Positions 1 through 5,538 of a stretch of 6,183 nt of DNA are shown piece after piece. The stretch spans positions 1 through 6,183 of the forward strand of contig CAIYWM010000438.1 in assembly GCA_903929895.1 (NCBI GenBank). Direction: 5' to 3'. This DNA comes from an uncultured Alphaproteobacteria bacterium (lineage in GTDB: Bacteria > Pseudomonadota > Alphaproteobacteria > Reyranellales > Reyranellaceae). The notes beneath the pieces are model-generated. The model had not been told where the DNA came from. It did no database searches and saw nothing but the letters and a program-made list of their open reading frames with translations. How positions within the stretch are numbered: the stretch's first letter is position 1; each line of letters starts with the position of its first letter. The translations under genes and the position numbers were made by a program.

Positions 1-84
1 CCCGCGCAGAGCGATACGTGGCGGGCGCGCGAGGTCGAAAACTGGGCGAAGGTGGTGAAGGATACCGGCATCAAGCTGGAATGA
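1..84 (+). CDS. C-terminal end of a probable TctC/Bug-family solute-binding protein (partial)
   Basis: Frame 1 is open from the window edge to a TGA at 82-84 and encodes 27 residues ending WAKVVKDTGIKLE. A closing helix of the type W-x-x-V-V-K-x-x-G-I-K is typical of the C-terminus of Bug/TctC periplasmic binding proteins, which capture carboxylates or other small organics for uptake or sensing. This is family knowledge applied to a short fragment, so the assignment is tentative. The stop lies 17 bases before the preferred start of the next gene, and an ATG at 81-83 overlaps it, so it is probably co-transcribed with the flavin monooxygenase. The start and signal peptide lie outside the window. 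Confidence 0.6.
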   Translation, partial: PAQSDTWRAREVENWAKVVKDTGIKLE

Positions 85-88
85 AGCT

Positions 89-93
89 GGAGG
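89..93 (+). promoter_or_regulatory. Shine-Dalgarno site deciding the start of the flavin monooxygenase
   Basis: GGAGG ends 8 bases before the ATG at 102, which is ideal spacing. It lies downstream of the alternative ATG at 81, which has no comparable site at the right distance. This favours the start at 102. Confidence 0.75.
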
Positions 94-101
94 AAAACGG
101 C

Positions 102-1175
102 ATGGAATTCGGCATCCTCTTCACCTCGCACGCCAATCCGAAGGAAGAGCCCTATCCGCATCGCGCCGTGCATGCGCGCACGACGGACGAGATCATCGAA
201 GCGGAACGGCTGGGCTACGATACGGCCTGGATCGCCGAGCATCATTTCTCGACCAGCTACGGCATCATGCCGGACTGCTTCGCCTACATGGCCTACCTCG
301 CCGCGAAGACCAGCCGCATCAAGCTGGCCTCCGGCGTCATCACCCTGCCGCTGTACGATCCGATCCGCGTCGTCGAGAACGCCAACTTCGTCGACATCCT
401 GTCGAACGGCCGGGTCATGCTGGGCATCGGCTCGGGCTATCGCCCCTACGAGTTCGTCGGGCTGGGCAAGGATTTCGAGGGTCGCCGCGACATGGTCGAG
501 GAAGCGGTCGGCCTGATGTTCGACGCCTTCCACCGCCATCGCTACGACCACAAGGGCAAGTATTTCAGCGGCACCGTCGCGGAGCCCTACGAAATGCTGC
601 CGCAGCCGGTGCAGATGCCGCATCCGCCGCTCTACATGGCGGGCGGCACCGACCGCTCGATCGGCTATTGCGGCCGCAACGGCTTCGGCCTGATGCTGTC
701 GACCCTGCCGGGCATCGAGACGCTGGCGGCCCAGACCGCGCTCTACAAGCGCGAGCTCGCGACGGCCTCGGCCGAGCGCGCCAGGAATCCCGCCGCCGGC
801 CAGATCGACATCGCGCGCTGGGTCTACATCGCCGACACCGATGCGCAGGCGCGCGCCGAGACCGCAGAGGCAATCGTCCGCCACATCGCGCATTTCGGCG
901 GCACCGGCACCGCGGGCTATCTCGGCTCTGTCTCGGAGAAGGGCAACCAGCTCAGCTACGACGAGCTGCTGAACACGACCCTGCTTCACGGTTCGGCCGA
1001 GACGGTGATCGCACGCTTGCGCGAGATGCAGGCCCGCACGGGCATGACCTCGCTGCTGCTCCACTATCCGCCCTATTATGGGCGCGAGAAGACGATGCAC
1101 AGCTTGAAGCTCTTCGCCGAGCGCGTGATCCCCGCTTTCCGCCCGCCGGCGCAGCGCGCGGCCGCCGCCGAATGA
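102..1175 (+). CDS. Luciferase-like (LLM class) flavin-dependent monooxygenase
   Basis: This is a 357-residue protein of the bacterial luciferase-like family, cytoplasmic TIM-barrel enzymes that use reduced FMN and oxygen to oxidise small organic substrates. Visible family marks are the N-terminal strand MEFGILF, the GYDTAWIAEHHF block (residues 38-49), a strand and turn around IKLASGVITLPLYDPIRV (about 73-90), and the flavin-site region GRVMLGIGSGYRPYEF (103-118). A later PLYMAGGTDRS strand also fits the family. Length is normal. I chose the ATG at 102 because GGAGG precedes it by 8 bases and the protein then begins at the first barrel strand; an ATG at 81 would add seven residues and overlap the upstream stop. 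The gene sits between a probable solute-binding protein and a DMT transporter, whose ATG overlaps its TGA. The substrate cannot be read from sequence. An Ala-rich tail (about 350-357) closes the protein. Confidence 0.9.
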   Translation: MEFGILFTSHANPKEEPYPHRAVHARTTDEIIEAERLGYDTAWIAEHHFSTSYGIMPDCFAYMAYLAAKTSRIKLASGVITLPLYDPIRVVENANFVDILSNGRVMLGIGSGYRPYEFVGLGKDFEGRRDMVEEAVGLMFDAFHRHRYDHKGKYFSGTVAEPYEMLPQPVQMPHPPLYMAGGTDRSIGYCGRNGFGLMLSTLPGIETLAAQTALYKRELATASAERARNPAAGQIDIARWVYIADTDAQARAETAEAIVRHIAHFGGTGTAGYLGSVSEKGNQLSYDELLNTTLLHGSAETVIARLREMQARTGMTSLLLHYPPYYGREKTMHSLKLFAERVIPAFRPPAQRAAAAE

Positions 1176-2065
1176 CGCCGCCCGCGGCCGCCACCGGCCG
1201 CAACGACACGTCTCGCGGCGCGATCTTCACCATGCTTGCCATGCTGGGCTTCGCCAGCATGGACACCATCACCAAGTGGATGGTGGCCGACTATTCGGTC
1301 GGCCAGATGATGTGGGTGCGCTACGCCGTCTTCTGCCTGTTCGCCTGGGCGGTCGTGCGCCGCCGCGGCCTGCGCGCCGCCGCGCGCTCGGCGCGGCCGG
1401 CACTGCAGTTCGGCCGCGCCCTGCTGGCAGTGATCGAAAGCGCGGTGTTCGTGCTCGCCTTCCGCTACCTGCCGCTGGCCGACACCCATGCCGTCGCCGC
1501 CACCTCGCCGCTGATCGTGATCGCGCTGGGCGTGCTGTTCCTCGGCGAGCGCGCCGGCCCGGCGCGCTGGGCGGCCGTCGGGGCGGGCTTCGTCGGCGTG
1601 CTGCTGATCGTGCGCCCGGGCTTTCGCGAGCTCGACTGGCCGCTCCTGCTGCCTGTGGCCGGCGCCATCCTGTGGGGCGGCTACCAGATCCTGGTGCGGC
1701 TCTGTTCGCGCACCGACACGCCCGACACCACGCTCGTCTGGTCGGCTTTCGTGGCGTTCGGCGCCACGACCCTGATCGGGCCGTGGCAGTGGATCTGGCC
1801 GGACGCCAAAGGCTGGGCCCTGCTGCTGGCCATCGCTTCTCTGGGGGCCCTGGCGCATTATTCGCTGATCAAGGCGCTCGACTATGCCGAGGCCGGCGCC
1901 GTCCAGCCCTACAGCTATACGCTGTTGGTCTTCGTCACGATCCTGGGCGCCATCGTGTTCGGCGACATCCCCGACAACTGGACGCTGGCGGGCGCCGCCG
2001 TGATCGTGGCGTCAGGCCTCTACACCTGGCACCACGAACGGCGAGCGGCGGCCAGAGCTGCGTAA
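1172..2065 (+). CDS. DMT-superfamily (EamA) membrane transporter
   Basis: This is a 297-residue inner-membrane protein with about ten hydrophobic helices, the usual size and two-repeat (5+5) layout of EamA drug/metabolite transporters. Helices are roughly at residues 16-36, 42-60, 73-95, 98-118, 124-143, 151-172, 183-203, 210-230, 240-260 and 265-285. The end of the first repeat, with a LGER motif after the fourth helix, is typical of the family. Members export or import amino acids, nucleosides, amphiphiles and other metabolites, so the substrate is not predictable. The ATG at 1172 overlaps the monooxygenase TGA as ATGA, and there is no Shine-Dalgarno site, which suggests translational coupling. 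It could export a product of the monooxygenase, but that is inference from position only. Confidence 0.9.
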   Translation: MTPPAAATGRNDTSRGAIFTMLAMLGFASMDTITKWMVADYSVGQMMWVRYAVFCLFAWAVVRRRGLRAAARSARPALQFGRALLAVIESAVFVLAFRYLPLADTHAVAATSPLIVIALGVLFLGERAGPARWAAVGAGFVGVLLIVRPGFRELDWPLLLPVAGAILWGGYQILVRLCSRTDTPDTTLVWSAFVAFGATTLIGPWQWIWPDAKGWALLLAIASLGALAHYSLIKALDYAEAGAVQPYSYTLLVFVTILGAIVFGDIPDNWTLAGAAVIVASGLYTWHHERRAAARAA

Positions 2066-2077
2066 GCCCAAAACCGT

Positions 2078-2165
2078 TGTCATCCTGAGCGAAGCGAAGG
2101 ATCTCGCGCCCGCTACGCAGTACTTTGGTCGTTCCGTTAGGCCCTTCGCTTCGCTCAGGGCGACA
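2078..2165. repeat. Long imperfect inverted repeat between convergent genes; possible bidirectional terminator or dispersed repeat
   Basis: The left arm CCTGAGCGAAGCGAAGG (2084-2100) is the exact reverse complement of 2143-2159. Pairing continues outward through 2078-2081 with 2162-2165, after one A/C mismatch and one position that could form G-U, giving a stem of about 23 pairs around a 42-base loop. The left arm can also fold on itself (ATCCT 2082-2086 with AGGAT 2098-2102) and contains a GCGAA direct repeat. It fills the gap between the transporter stop (2065) and the convergent LprI-like gene stop (2175), where a terminator for both strands would be expected. No T-tract follows either arm, so a classic intrinsic terminator is not shown. 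A dispersed repeat element is the main alternative. Confidence 0.7.
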
Positions 2166-2174
2166 TATCGGCCT

Positions 2175-2558
2175 CTACTCCCGAACGCAGGAGAGATCGC
2201 CTTCCTGGCAGTTGAGCTGGGCCTCGAGGTCCTTCACGCGCACCAGCGTGAGGCGCGCCTGGCACTGGGCGACGATCATGCCGTGGATCGAGCCGCCGGC
2301 GGTCGGCGCGCCGATGAAGGCGCATTCCCGGTCGCGGAAACGGATCCACGCTTCTTCCGCCGCCTGTAGCCGCGCCCGGCTCTCGGGCCCGAGGCGCGTC
2401 CGCAGCTTCGTGTAGACGGCGTTGAGCTGCCGGTCGGCGTCCTGCAGCGCCGTTCCCGCCTGCTGGTTCAGGTCCATCTGAGTCTGCCCATGGACGGGAA
2501 AGGGCAGCCCCTGGACAGCGACGACCGAGGCAAACAACGCGACCAGGCGCCGGATCAT
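2175..2558 (-). CDS. Secreted LprI/DUF1311-type small protein (lysozyme-inhibitor-like)
   Basis: This is a 127-residue protein with an N-terminal signal peptide (positive MIRR, hydrophobic residues 5-20, likely cleavage near residue 24, VHG/QTQ) and one LprI/DUF1311 domain. Supporting features are the D-A-D-R-Q-L-N-x-V-Y block (40-49), A-E-E-A-W-I-R-F-R-D-R-E-C (67-79), the G-G-S stretch (88-90) and C99 ahead of the R-L-T-L-V-R helix. C79 and C99 are probably a disulfide pair; C117 and C124 near the C-terminus may form a second. Some relatives inhibit lysozyme in the periplasm, but most are uncharacterised, so the function is only suggestive. The ATG at 2558 overlaps the SDR stop as ATGA, with GAGGG 10 bases upstream; an ATG at 2567 would add three residues but places that GAGGG too close. 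Confidence 0.8.
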   Translation of the reverse strand: MIRRLVALFASVVAVQGLPFPVHGQTQMDLNQQAGTALQDADRQLNAVYTKLRTRLGPESRARLQAAEEAWIRFRDRECAFIGAPTAGGSIHGMIVAQCQARLTLVRVKDLEAQLNCQEGDLSCVRE

Positions 2559-3343
2559 CGCGGCCATGCCCTCAACGCGACGAGGCCGCCGTCGATCGGC
2601 AGCAGGATGCCCGTCACCCATCGCGATTCATCGGAAGCGAGATAGACCGCGCCGTGCGCGATGTCCCAGGCCGTACCCTCGACCTGCATCGGCACCATCT
2701 TCTTGCGCCGGTCGCGCGCCGCGGCGCCGAGATGCGCCACCATCGGCGTATGGACCGAGCCCACGATGATGCAGTTGGCGCGGATGTTCTGCGTCGCATA
2801 GTCGGCCGCGACGGACATGGTGAAGCCGTGCAGGCCGGCCTTGGCCGTCGCATAGGCCACCGCCCCGGCGCTGCCCATCAGGCCGACGGCGCCGGCGATC
2901 GACGACACCATGATGATCGAGCCGCCGCCGCCTTCCTTCATGCGCGGCAGGCAGGACTTGGTGCACAGCATCGTCGTCGTGAGATTGGCTTCGAGGACCT
3001 TGTTCCAGGTCTCGAGCGTCACGGTCTCGGGCGTGCCTGGCCCGCCGATGCCGACATTGTTGTGCAGGATGTCGAGGCGGCCGTATTTCTTCATCGCAAA
3101 GTCGGCCATCGCCTCGGCCTCGTCGACCTTCGCCACGTCGGCCGCGAACACAGAGGCTTCGCCGCCCTCGTCCTTGATCTGTTTGGCCAGTCCCTCGGCG
3201 CGCTCGGCGCTGCGGTTCACCAGAACGACCTTGGCGCCCTCCTTCGCAAACAGCAGCGCCGTCGCCATGCCGTTGCCCACGCCCTCGCCGCGCGGCGCCG
3301 CACCCGTCACCACCGCCACCTTGCCCTGCAGCCGTCCGGCCAT
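2555..3343 (-). CDS. Short-chain dehydrogenase/reductase (SDR family oxidoreductase)
   Basis: This is a 262-residue classical SDR, a cytoplasmic NAD(P)-dependent oxidoreductase with a Rossmann fold. The nucleotide-binding glycine motif is TGAAPRGEGVGNG (13-25), longer than the standard TGxxxGxG and seen in a subset of SDRs. The second strand ends V-N-R-S (42-45). With Asn and Arg rather than Asp at this position, the NAD/NADP preference is unclear. D69-V70 (adenine contact) and NNVG (95-98, usually NNAG) follow. The catalytic set N120, S148, Y164 and K168 (YATAK) is complete, and the C-terminal DGG fits. The start at 3343 has GGAG 7 bases upstream. Its stop overlaps the start of the LprI-like gene, and it is divergent from the Gfa-family gene across 56 bases. 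The substrate is unknown; similar proteins are often labelled generic alcohol or sugar dehydrogenases. Confidence 0.92.
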   Translation of the reverse strand: MAGRLQGKVAVVTGAAPRGEGVGNGMATALLFAKEGAKVVLVNRSAERAEGLAKQIKDEGGEASVFAADVAKVDEAEAMADFAMKKYGRLDILHNNVGIGGPGTPETVTLETWNKVLEANLTTTMLCTKSCLPRMKEGGGGSIIMVSSIAGAVGLMGSAGAVAYATAKAGLHGFTMSVAADYATQNIRANCIIVGSVHTPMVAHLGAAARDRRKKMVPMQVEGTAWDIAHGAVYLASDESRWVTGILLPIDGGLVALRAWPR

Positions 3344-3350
3344 GTCTACT

Positions 3351-3354
3351 CTCC
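3351..3354 (-). promoter_or_regulatory. Shine-Dalgarno site of the SDR gene
   Basis: GGAG on the minus strand lies 7 bases before the ATG at 3343, supporting that start. Confidence 0.65.
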
Positions 3355-3385
3355 GCCCAGATGATTTCAGGCGCGGACCTTAGCC

Positions 3386-3390
3386 GGGAG
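3386..3390 (+). promoter_or_regulatory. Shine-Dalgarno site deciding the start of the Gfa-family gene
   Basis: GGGAG ends 9 bases before the ATG at 3400. The upstream in-frame ATG at 3361 would place this site inside the coding region and has no good site of its own, so 3400 is preferred. Confidence 0.65.
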
Positions 3391-3399
3391 ACGAATGCG

Positions 3400-3891
3400 A
3401 TGACCAGCGACACCGAGACATTCGAAGGCGGCTGCACCTGCCGCACCGTGCGCTACCGGCTTACCGCGAGGCCGCTGTTCGTGCATTGCTGTCACTGCCG
3501 CTGGTGCCAGCGCGATTCAGGGACGGCGTTCGCAATGAACGCGATGATCGAGGCCGACCGGGTCGAGAGGCTGGGCGGCGAGGTCGAGGTGATCAACACA
3601 CCGACTCTCAGCGGCAAGGGCCAGAAGATCTCGCGCTGCCCGAAATGCCGCATCGCGCTGTGGAGCAACTATTCCGGCGCCGGACCGACCGTCCACTTCG
3701 TGCGCGTCGGCACGCTCGACGAGCCGGACCGGCTGCCGCCCGACATCCATATCTTCACCATGAGCAAGCAGCCCTGGGTCGCGCTTCCCGCCGGCGTGCC
3801 GGCCGTCAAGGAGTATTACGATCGCAATGAACTCTGGCCGCAGGAAAGCCTCGACCGGTTTACGGCGTTGAGAGCGAAAGCAGCGACCTGA
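3400..3891 (+). CDS. Gfa/CENP-V (DUF636) family zinc-binding protein
   Basis: This is a 163-residue cytoplasmic protein of the glutathione-dependent formaldehyde-activating enzyme (Gfa)/CENP-V fold. All seven family cysteines are present in the known spacing: G-G-C-T-C (C12, C14), C-H-C-R-W-C (C31, C33, C36) and R-C-P-K-C (C80, C83). In Gfa these form a structural zinc site and a second site near the substrate. Founding members were proposed to speed formaldehyde addition to glutathione, but most relatives have no proven activity. Formaldehyde metabolism is therefore possible, not shown, and no glutathione-dependent formaldehyde dehydrogenase lies nearby (the SDR is a different family). The gene is divergent from the SDR and convergent with the secreted-protein gene. 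The 56-base gap upstream must hold promoters for both directions, but I see no clear -35/-10 pair. Confidence 0.88.
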   Translation: MTSDTETFEGGCTCRTVRYRLTARPLFVHCCHCRWCQRDSGTAFAMNAMIEADRVERLGGEVEVINTPTLSGKGQKISRCPKCRIALWSNYSGAGPTVHFVRVGTLDEPDRLPPDIHIFTMSKQPWVALPAGVPAVKEYYDRNELWPQESLDRFTALRAKAAT

Positions 3892-3931
3892 CGATGCTGA
3901 TCGAGATCGACAAGCGGACGACGAAGAGACC
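3892..3931. other. Short convergent intergenic gap, no clear terminator
   Basis: The Gfa-family gene (plus) and the secreted-protein gene (minus) end 40 bases apart. I see no strong hairpin or T-tract here. Any terminators would have to lie partly inside the genes or be Rho-dependent. Confidence 0.5.
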
Positions 3932-4489
3932 CTAAAGCGGAGACGAACAGGGCTGTCCCATCCTGGCGTAGGACGCCATCGTCTTCCTGACCCATTCTTC
4001 CTGGGCGAGCGGCCAGGTTCTCACGAACGACCGCACGCCCGGCGCCAGATGAGCGGCGTAGATGAAATCTTCCGCCTTGTAGGCCTGCACCAGGTCGGTC
4101 TCGGGAACGAGACTGTCGTAGGGGCCGACGAAGGCCAATCCGGCCTTCTCGTCGAACCGGCCCACCGCTGGATACGGCGAAACAGATGCGAGGGCATAGG
4201 CCTTGATACGGTCGCCGGGAGCGAGGACTGGAGTCGGTCCACCCGACAATTCCTTGCGCCCGATCACCCGGCGGACCGTGATGGTGAGATCCACCCCATT
4301 GGCGTCCTGCGCATCTGGCCGGCGCCGTGCGGGCGAAGCTTCGATCGCGCGTCCCACGAAAATGGTGTTCGCGTCGCACAACAACTGTTCGGGTGAGATC
4401 GGCGTCAGGGCCCGCGCGGCGCCGATACCGGACATCACGGCCAGGGCGGCCAGGGCGGCCAGCGCCAGCAGAAACCGCGAGCGACGCAT
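3932..4489 (-). CDS. Secreted protein of unknown function with two cysteines
   Basis: This is a 185-residue protein I cannot assign to a named family. A clear signal peptide is present: M-R-R-S-R, an Ala/Leu core at about 6-18, and an A-R-A site with cleavage after residue 27. The mature part has only two cysteines, C38 near its start and C181 near its end, placed so that a disulfide could tie the termini together. After C38 comes A-N-T-I-F-V-G-R (40-47), then a predicted strand D-L-T-I-T-V-R-R-V-I-G and a PGD turn. This C-x-A-x-x-I/V-F-V-G plus V-x-x-V layout recalls bacterial NTR/TIMP-like OB-fold secreted proteins, but that is a weak resemblance. The start lies 6 bases after the hydrolase stop on the same strand, so it is probably co-transcribed. 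No strong Shine-Dalgarno is visible (GGAAAG lies about 12 bases upstream). Confidence 0.75.
   Translation of the reverse strand: MRRSRFLLALAALAALAVMSGIGAARALTPISPEQLLCDANTIFVGRAIEASPARRRPDAQDANGVDLTITVRRVIGRKELSGGPTPVLAPGDRIKAYALASVSPYPAVGRFDEKAGLAFVGPYDSLVPETDLVQAYKAEDFIYAAHLAPGVRSFVRTWPLAQEEWVRKTMASYARMGQPCSSPL
4439..4465. repeat. Three tandem 9-base units inside the signal-peptide coding region
   Basis: GGCCAGGGC occurs at 4439-4447 and 4448-4456, followed by the one-mismatch copy GGCCAGCGC at 4457-4465. On the minus strand the units encode the repeating Ala/Leu hydrophobic core of the secreted protein's signal peptide. Gain or loss of a unit would keep the frame and change only core length. 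Confidence 0.8.
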
Positions 4490-4495
4490 CGCGTT

Positions 4496-5521
4496 TTAGA
4501 CTTTCCAGTAACCCGGCAACTTCGCCGCCAGCCATTTTGCAAGAGCGGCGTTCACGACAACGGGCTTCTCCTGCGCCATCCAGTGGCCGGACTCCACGAC
4601 GACTTCCGTGAGATCGGCGCAATGGCGACGCATCGGCTCGGGGAGCTTCGACGTCATCGTCTCGCAGGTCGTATCGTAGGCGCCGTGCAGGAACAGGACG
4701 GGCATGGCCAGCTTGCTGCCGTTGGTGGCGCGCCTGGCGTAGTTGGCGTTGGCCCTGTGATTCATGTACCAGGAGTCCGGTCCGAAGAAGCCGTTCCGCG
4801 TCAGCGCGGCGGCGTAGGCCTCCATGTCCGCCTCGGTCAGCACATCGGGATCGCGCGGCACGTCTGGGCAGGCGCCGCCGCCGAACCAGCCGCCGGCCAT
4901 GCGTACCATCGAGGTCGGTGCGGGCTTGCCGACCCTCGCCGGGTCGCCCTTGCGGAACAGTGCCTTCACCACGTTGAGCGGGTGGGCGTCGAATCCCGCG
5001 CAGGCCTTGTCGAAGCTCTCCTCGTAGAAGAACTGGTAATCCCACTGGCCGGCCGGGAACTGCGCCTCGGGATAGAGCGCGCGGTCGACCAGCGGCACGA
5101 CGGTGTCGAGCGTGAAGCCGGTCGGGAGATAGGGCACGCACAGGCTGGCCACGCCCACCACTCTGTCCGGATGGTGCGCCGCCATGTTCCACACGACCGG
5201 GCTGCCCCAGTCGTGGCCGATCCACACCGCCTTGTCGCGACCGAGCGATGCCAGCAGCTCGATCATGTCGGCCACGATCTCTTCCTGCGCGAAATCCTCG
5301 TGGCGTGTGTAGGTGCTGGACCGGCCGTAGCCGCGCATGTCCGGCGCGATGCAGCGGAAGCCCAAGGCGGCGAAGGCCGGGAGCTGGTGTCGCCACGACA
5401 GCGACAGCTCGGGCCAGCCATGGACGAAGATCAGCAGCGGGGCGTCTTTCGCTCCGCAGGCGAGAAAGCCCGTCGTGTGGCGGGCGGTCTTGACGGTGTG
5501 TTCGGTGACCGGGAATGTCAT
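4496..5521 (-). CDS. Alpha/beta hydrolase, probable epoxide hydrolase
   Basis: This is a 341-residue cytoplasmic alpha/beta hydrolase, normal length for epoxide hydrolases, which open epoxides to diols through a covalent Asp ester. Visible features are the oxyanion motif H34-G-W-P, the nucleophile elbow G-H-D104-W-G-S, the acid D283 in L-H-G-A-Y-D, and the base H313 in E-S-G-H-W. The two cap tyrosines that activate the epoxide appear to be Y162 (W-D-Y-Q) and Y252 (S-W-Y-M-N), matching the arrangement of soluble epoxide hydrolases and arguing against haloalkane or fluoroacetate dehalogenase. The ATG at 5521 has no Shine-Dalgarno. An in-frame TTG at 5560, with a weak AAGAG upstream, would add 13 residues and overlap the crotonase gene; 5521 fits the fold better. 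It is divergent from the crotonase and followed by the secreted-protein gene. The physiological epoxide is unknown. Confidence 0.88.
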   Translation of the reverse strand: MTFPVTEHTVKTARHTTGFLACGAKDAPLLIFVHGWPELSLSWRHQLPAFAALGFRCIAPDMRGYGRSSTYTRHEDFAQEEIVADMIELLASLGRDKAVWIGHDWGSPVVWNMAAHHPDRVVGVASLCVPYLPTGFTLDTVVPLVDRALYPEAQFPAGQWDYQFFYEESFDKACAGFDAHPLNVVKALFRKGDPARVGKPAPTSMVRMAGGWFGGGACPDVPRDPDVLTEADMEAYAAALTRNGFFGPDSWYMNHRANANYARRATNGSKLAMPVLFLHGAYDTTCETMTSKLPEPMRRHCADLTEVVVESGHWMAQEKPVVVNAALAKWLAAKLPGYWKV

Positions 5522-5524
5522 GGC

Positions 5525-5530
5525 AAGGAG
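5525..5530 (+). promoter_or_regulatory. Shine-Dalgarno site of the crotonase-family gene
   Basis: AAGGAG ends 8 bases before the ATG at 5539. It occupies most of the 17-base gap to the divergent hydrolase start, so the promoter for this gene must lie inside the hydrolase coding region or further upstream. Confidence 0.8.
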
Positions 5531-5538
5531 AAGGTCAC

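Noticed and set aside
18..101. GTG at 18 as the start of the flavin monooxygenase
   Set aside because: It would overlap the upstream binding-protein frame by 67 bases and add residues outside the family's N-terminus. GGAGG at 89-93 points to the ATG at 102.
668..1171. A long N-terminal extension of the DMT transporter reaching back to 668
   Set aside because: The extra 168 residues are an out-of-frame, Arg-rich reading of the monooxygenase gene. The first membrane helix follows closely after the ATG at 1172.
1076..1858. A 260-codon minus-strand open frame opposite the transporter
   Set aside because: The translation is Arg/Gln/His/Gly-rich with no recognisable motif and lies wholly opposite the clear ten-helix transporter and the monooxygenase end.
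2101..2142. The loop of the inverted repeat as a small RNA or tRNA-like gene
   Set aside because: Its 42 bases show no tRNA elements, promoter or strong internal structure.
2654..3364. A 236-codon plus-strand open frame opposite the SDR
   Set aside because: The SDR on the minus strand has the complete catalytic set and a Shine-Dalgarno. The plus-strand product has shadow-like composition.
3361..3399. ATG at 3361 as the start of the Gfa-family gene
   Set aside because: The Gfa domain begins soon after the ATG at 3400, which has GGGAG 9 bases upstream. The 3361 start lacks such a site.
3816..5396. A 526-codon open frame on the minus strand
   Set aside because: It overlaps the epoxide hydrolase and the secreted-protein gene in another frame and has Arg/Gly-rich composition with no domain. 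It is a typical high-GC shadow frame; the alternative frames carry full catalytic motifs.
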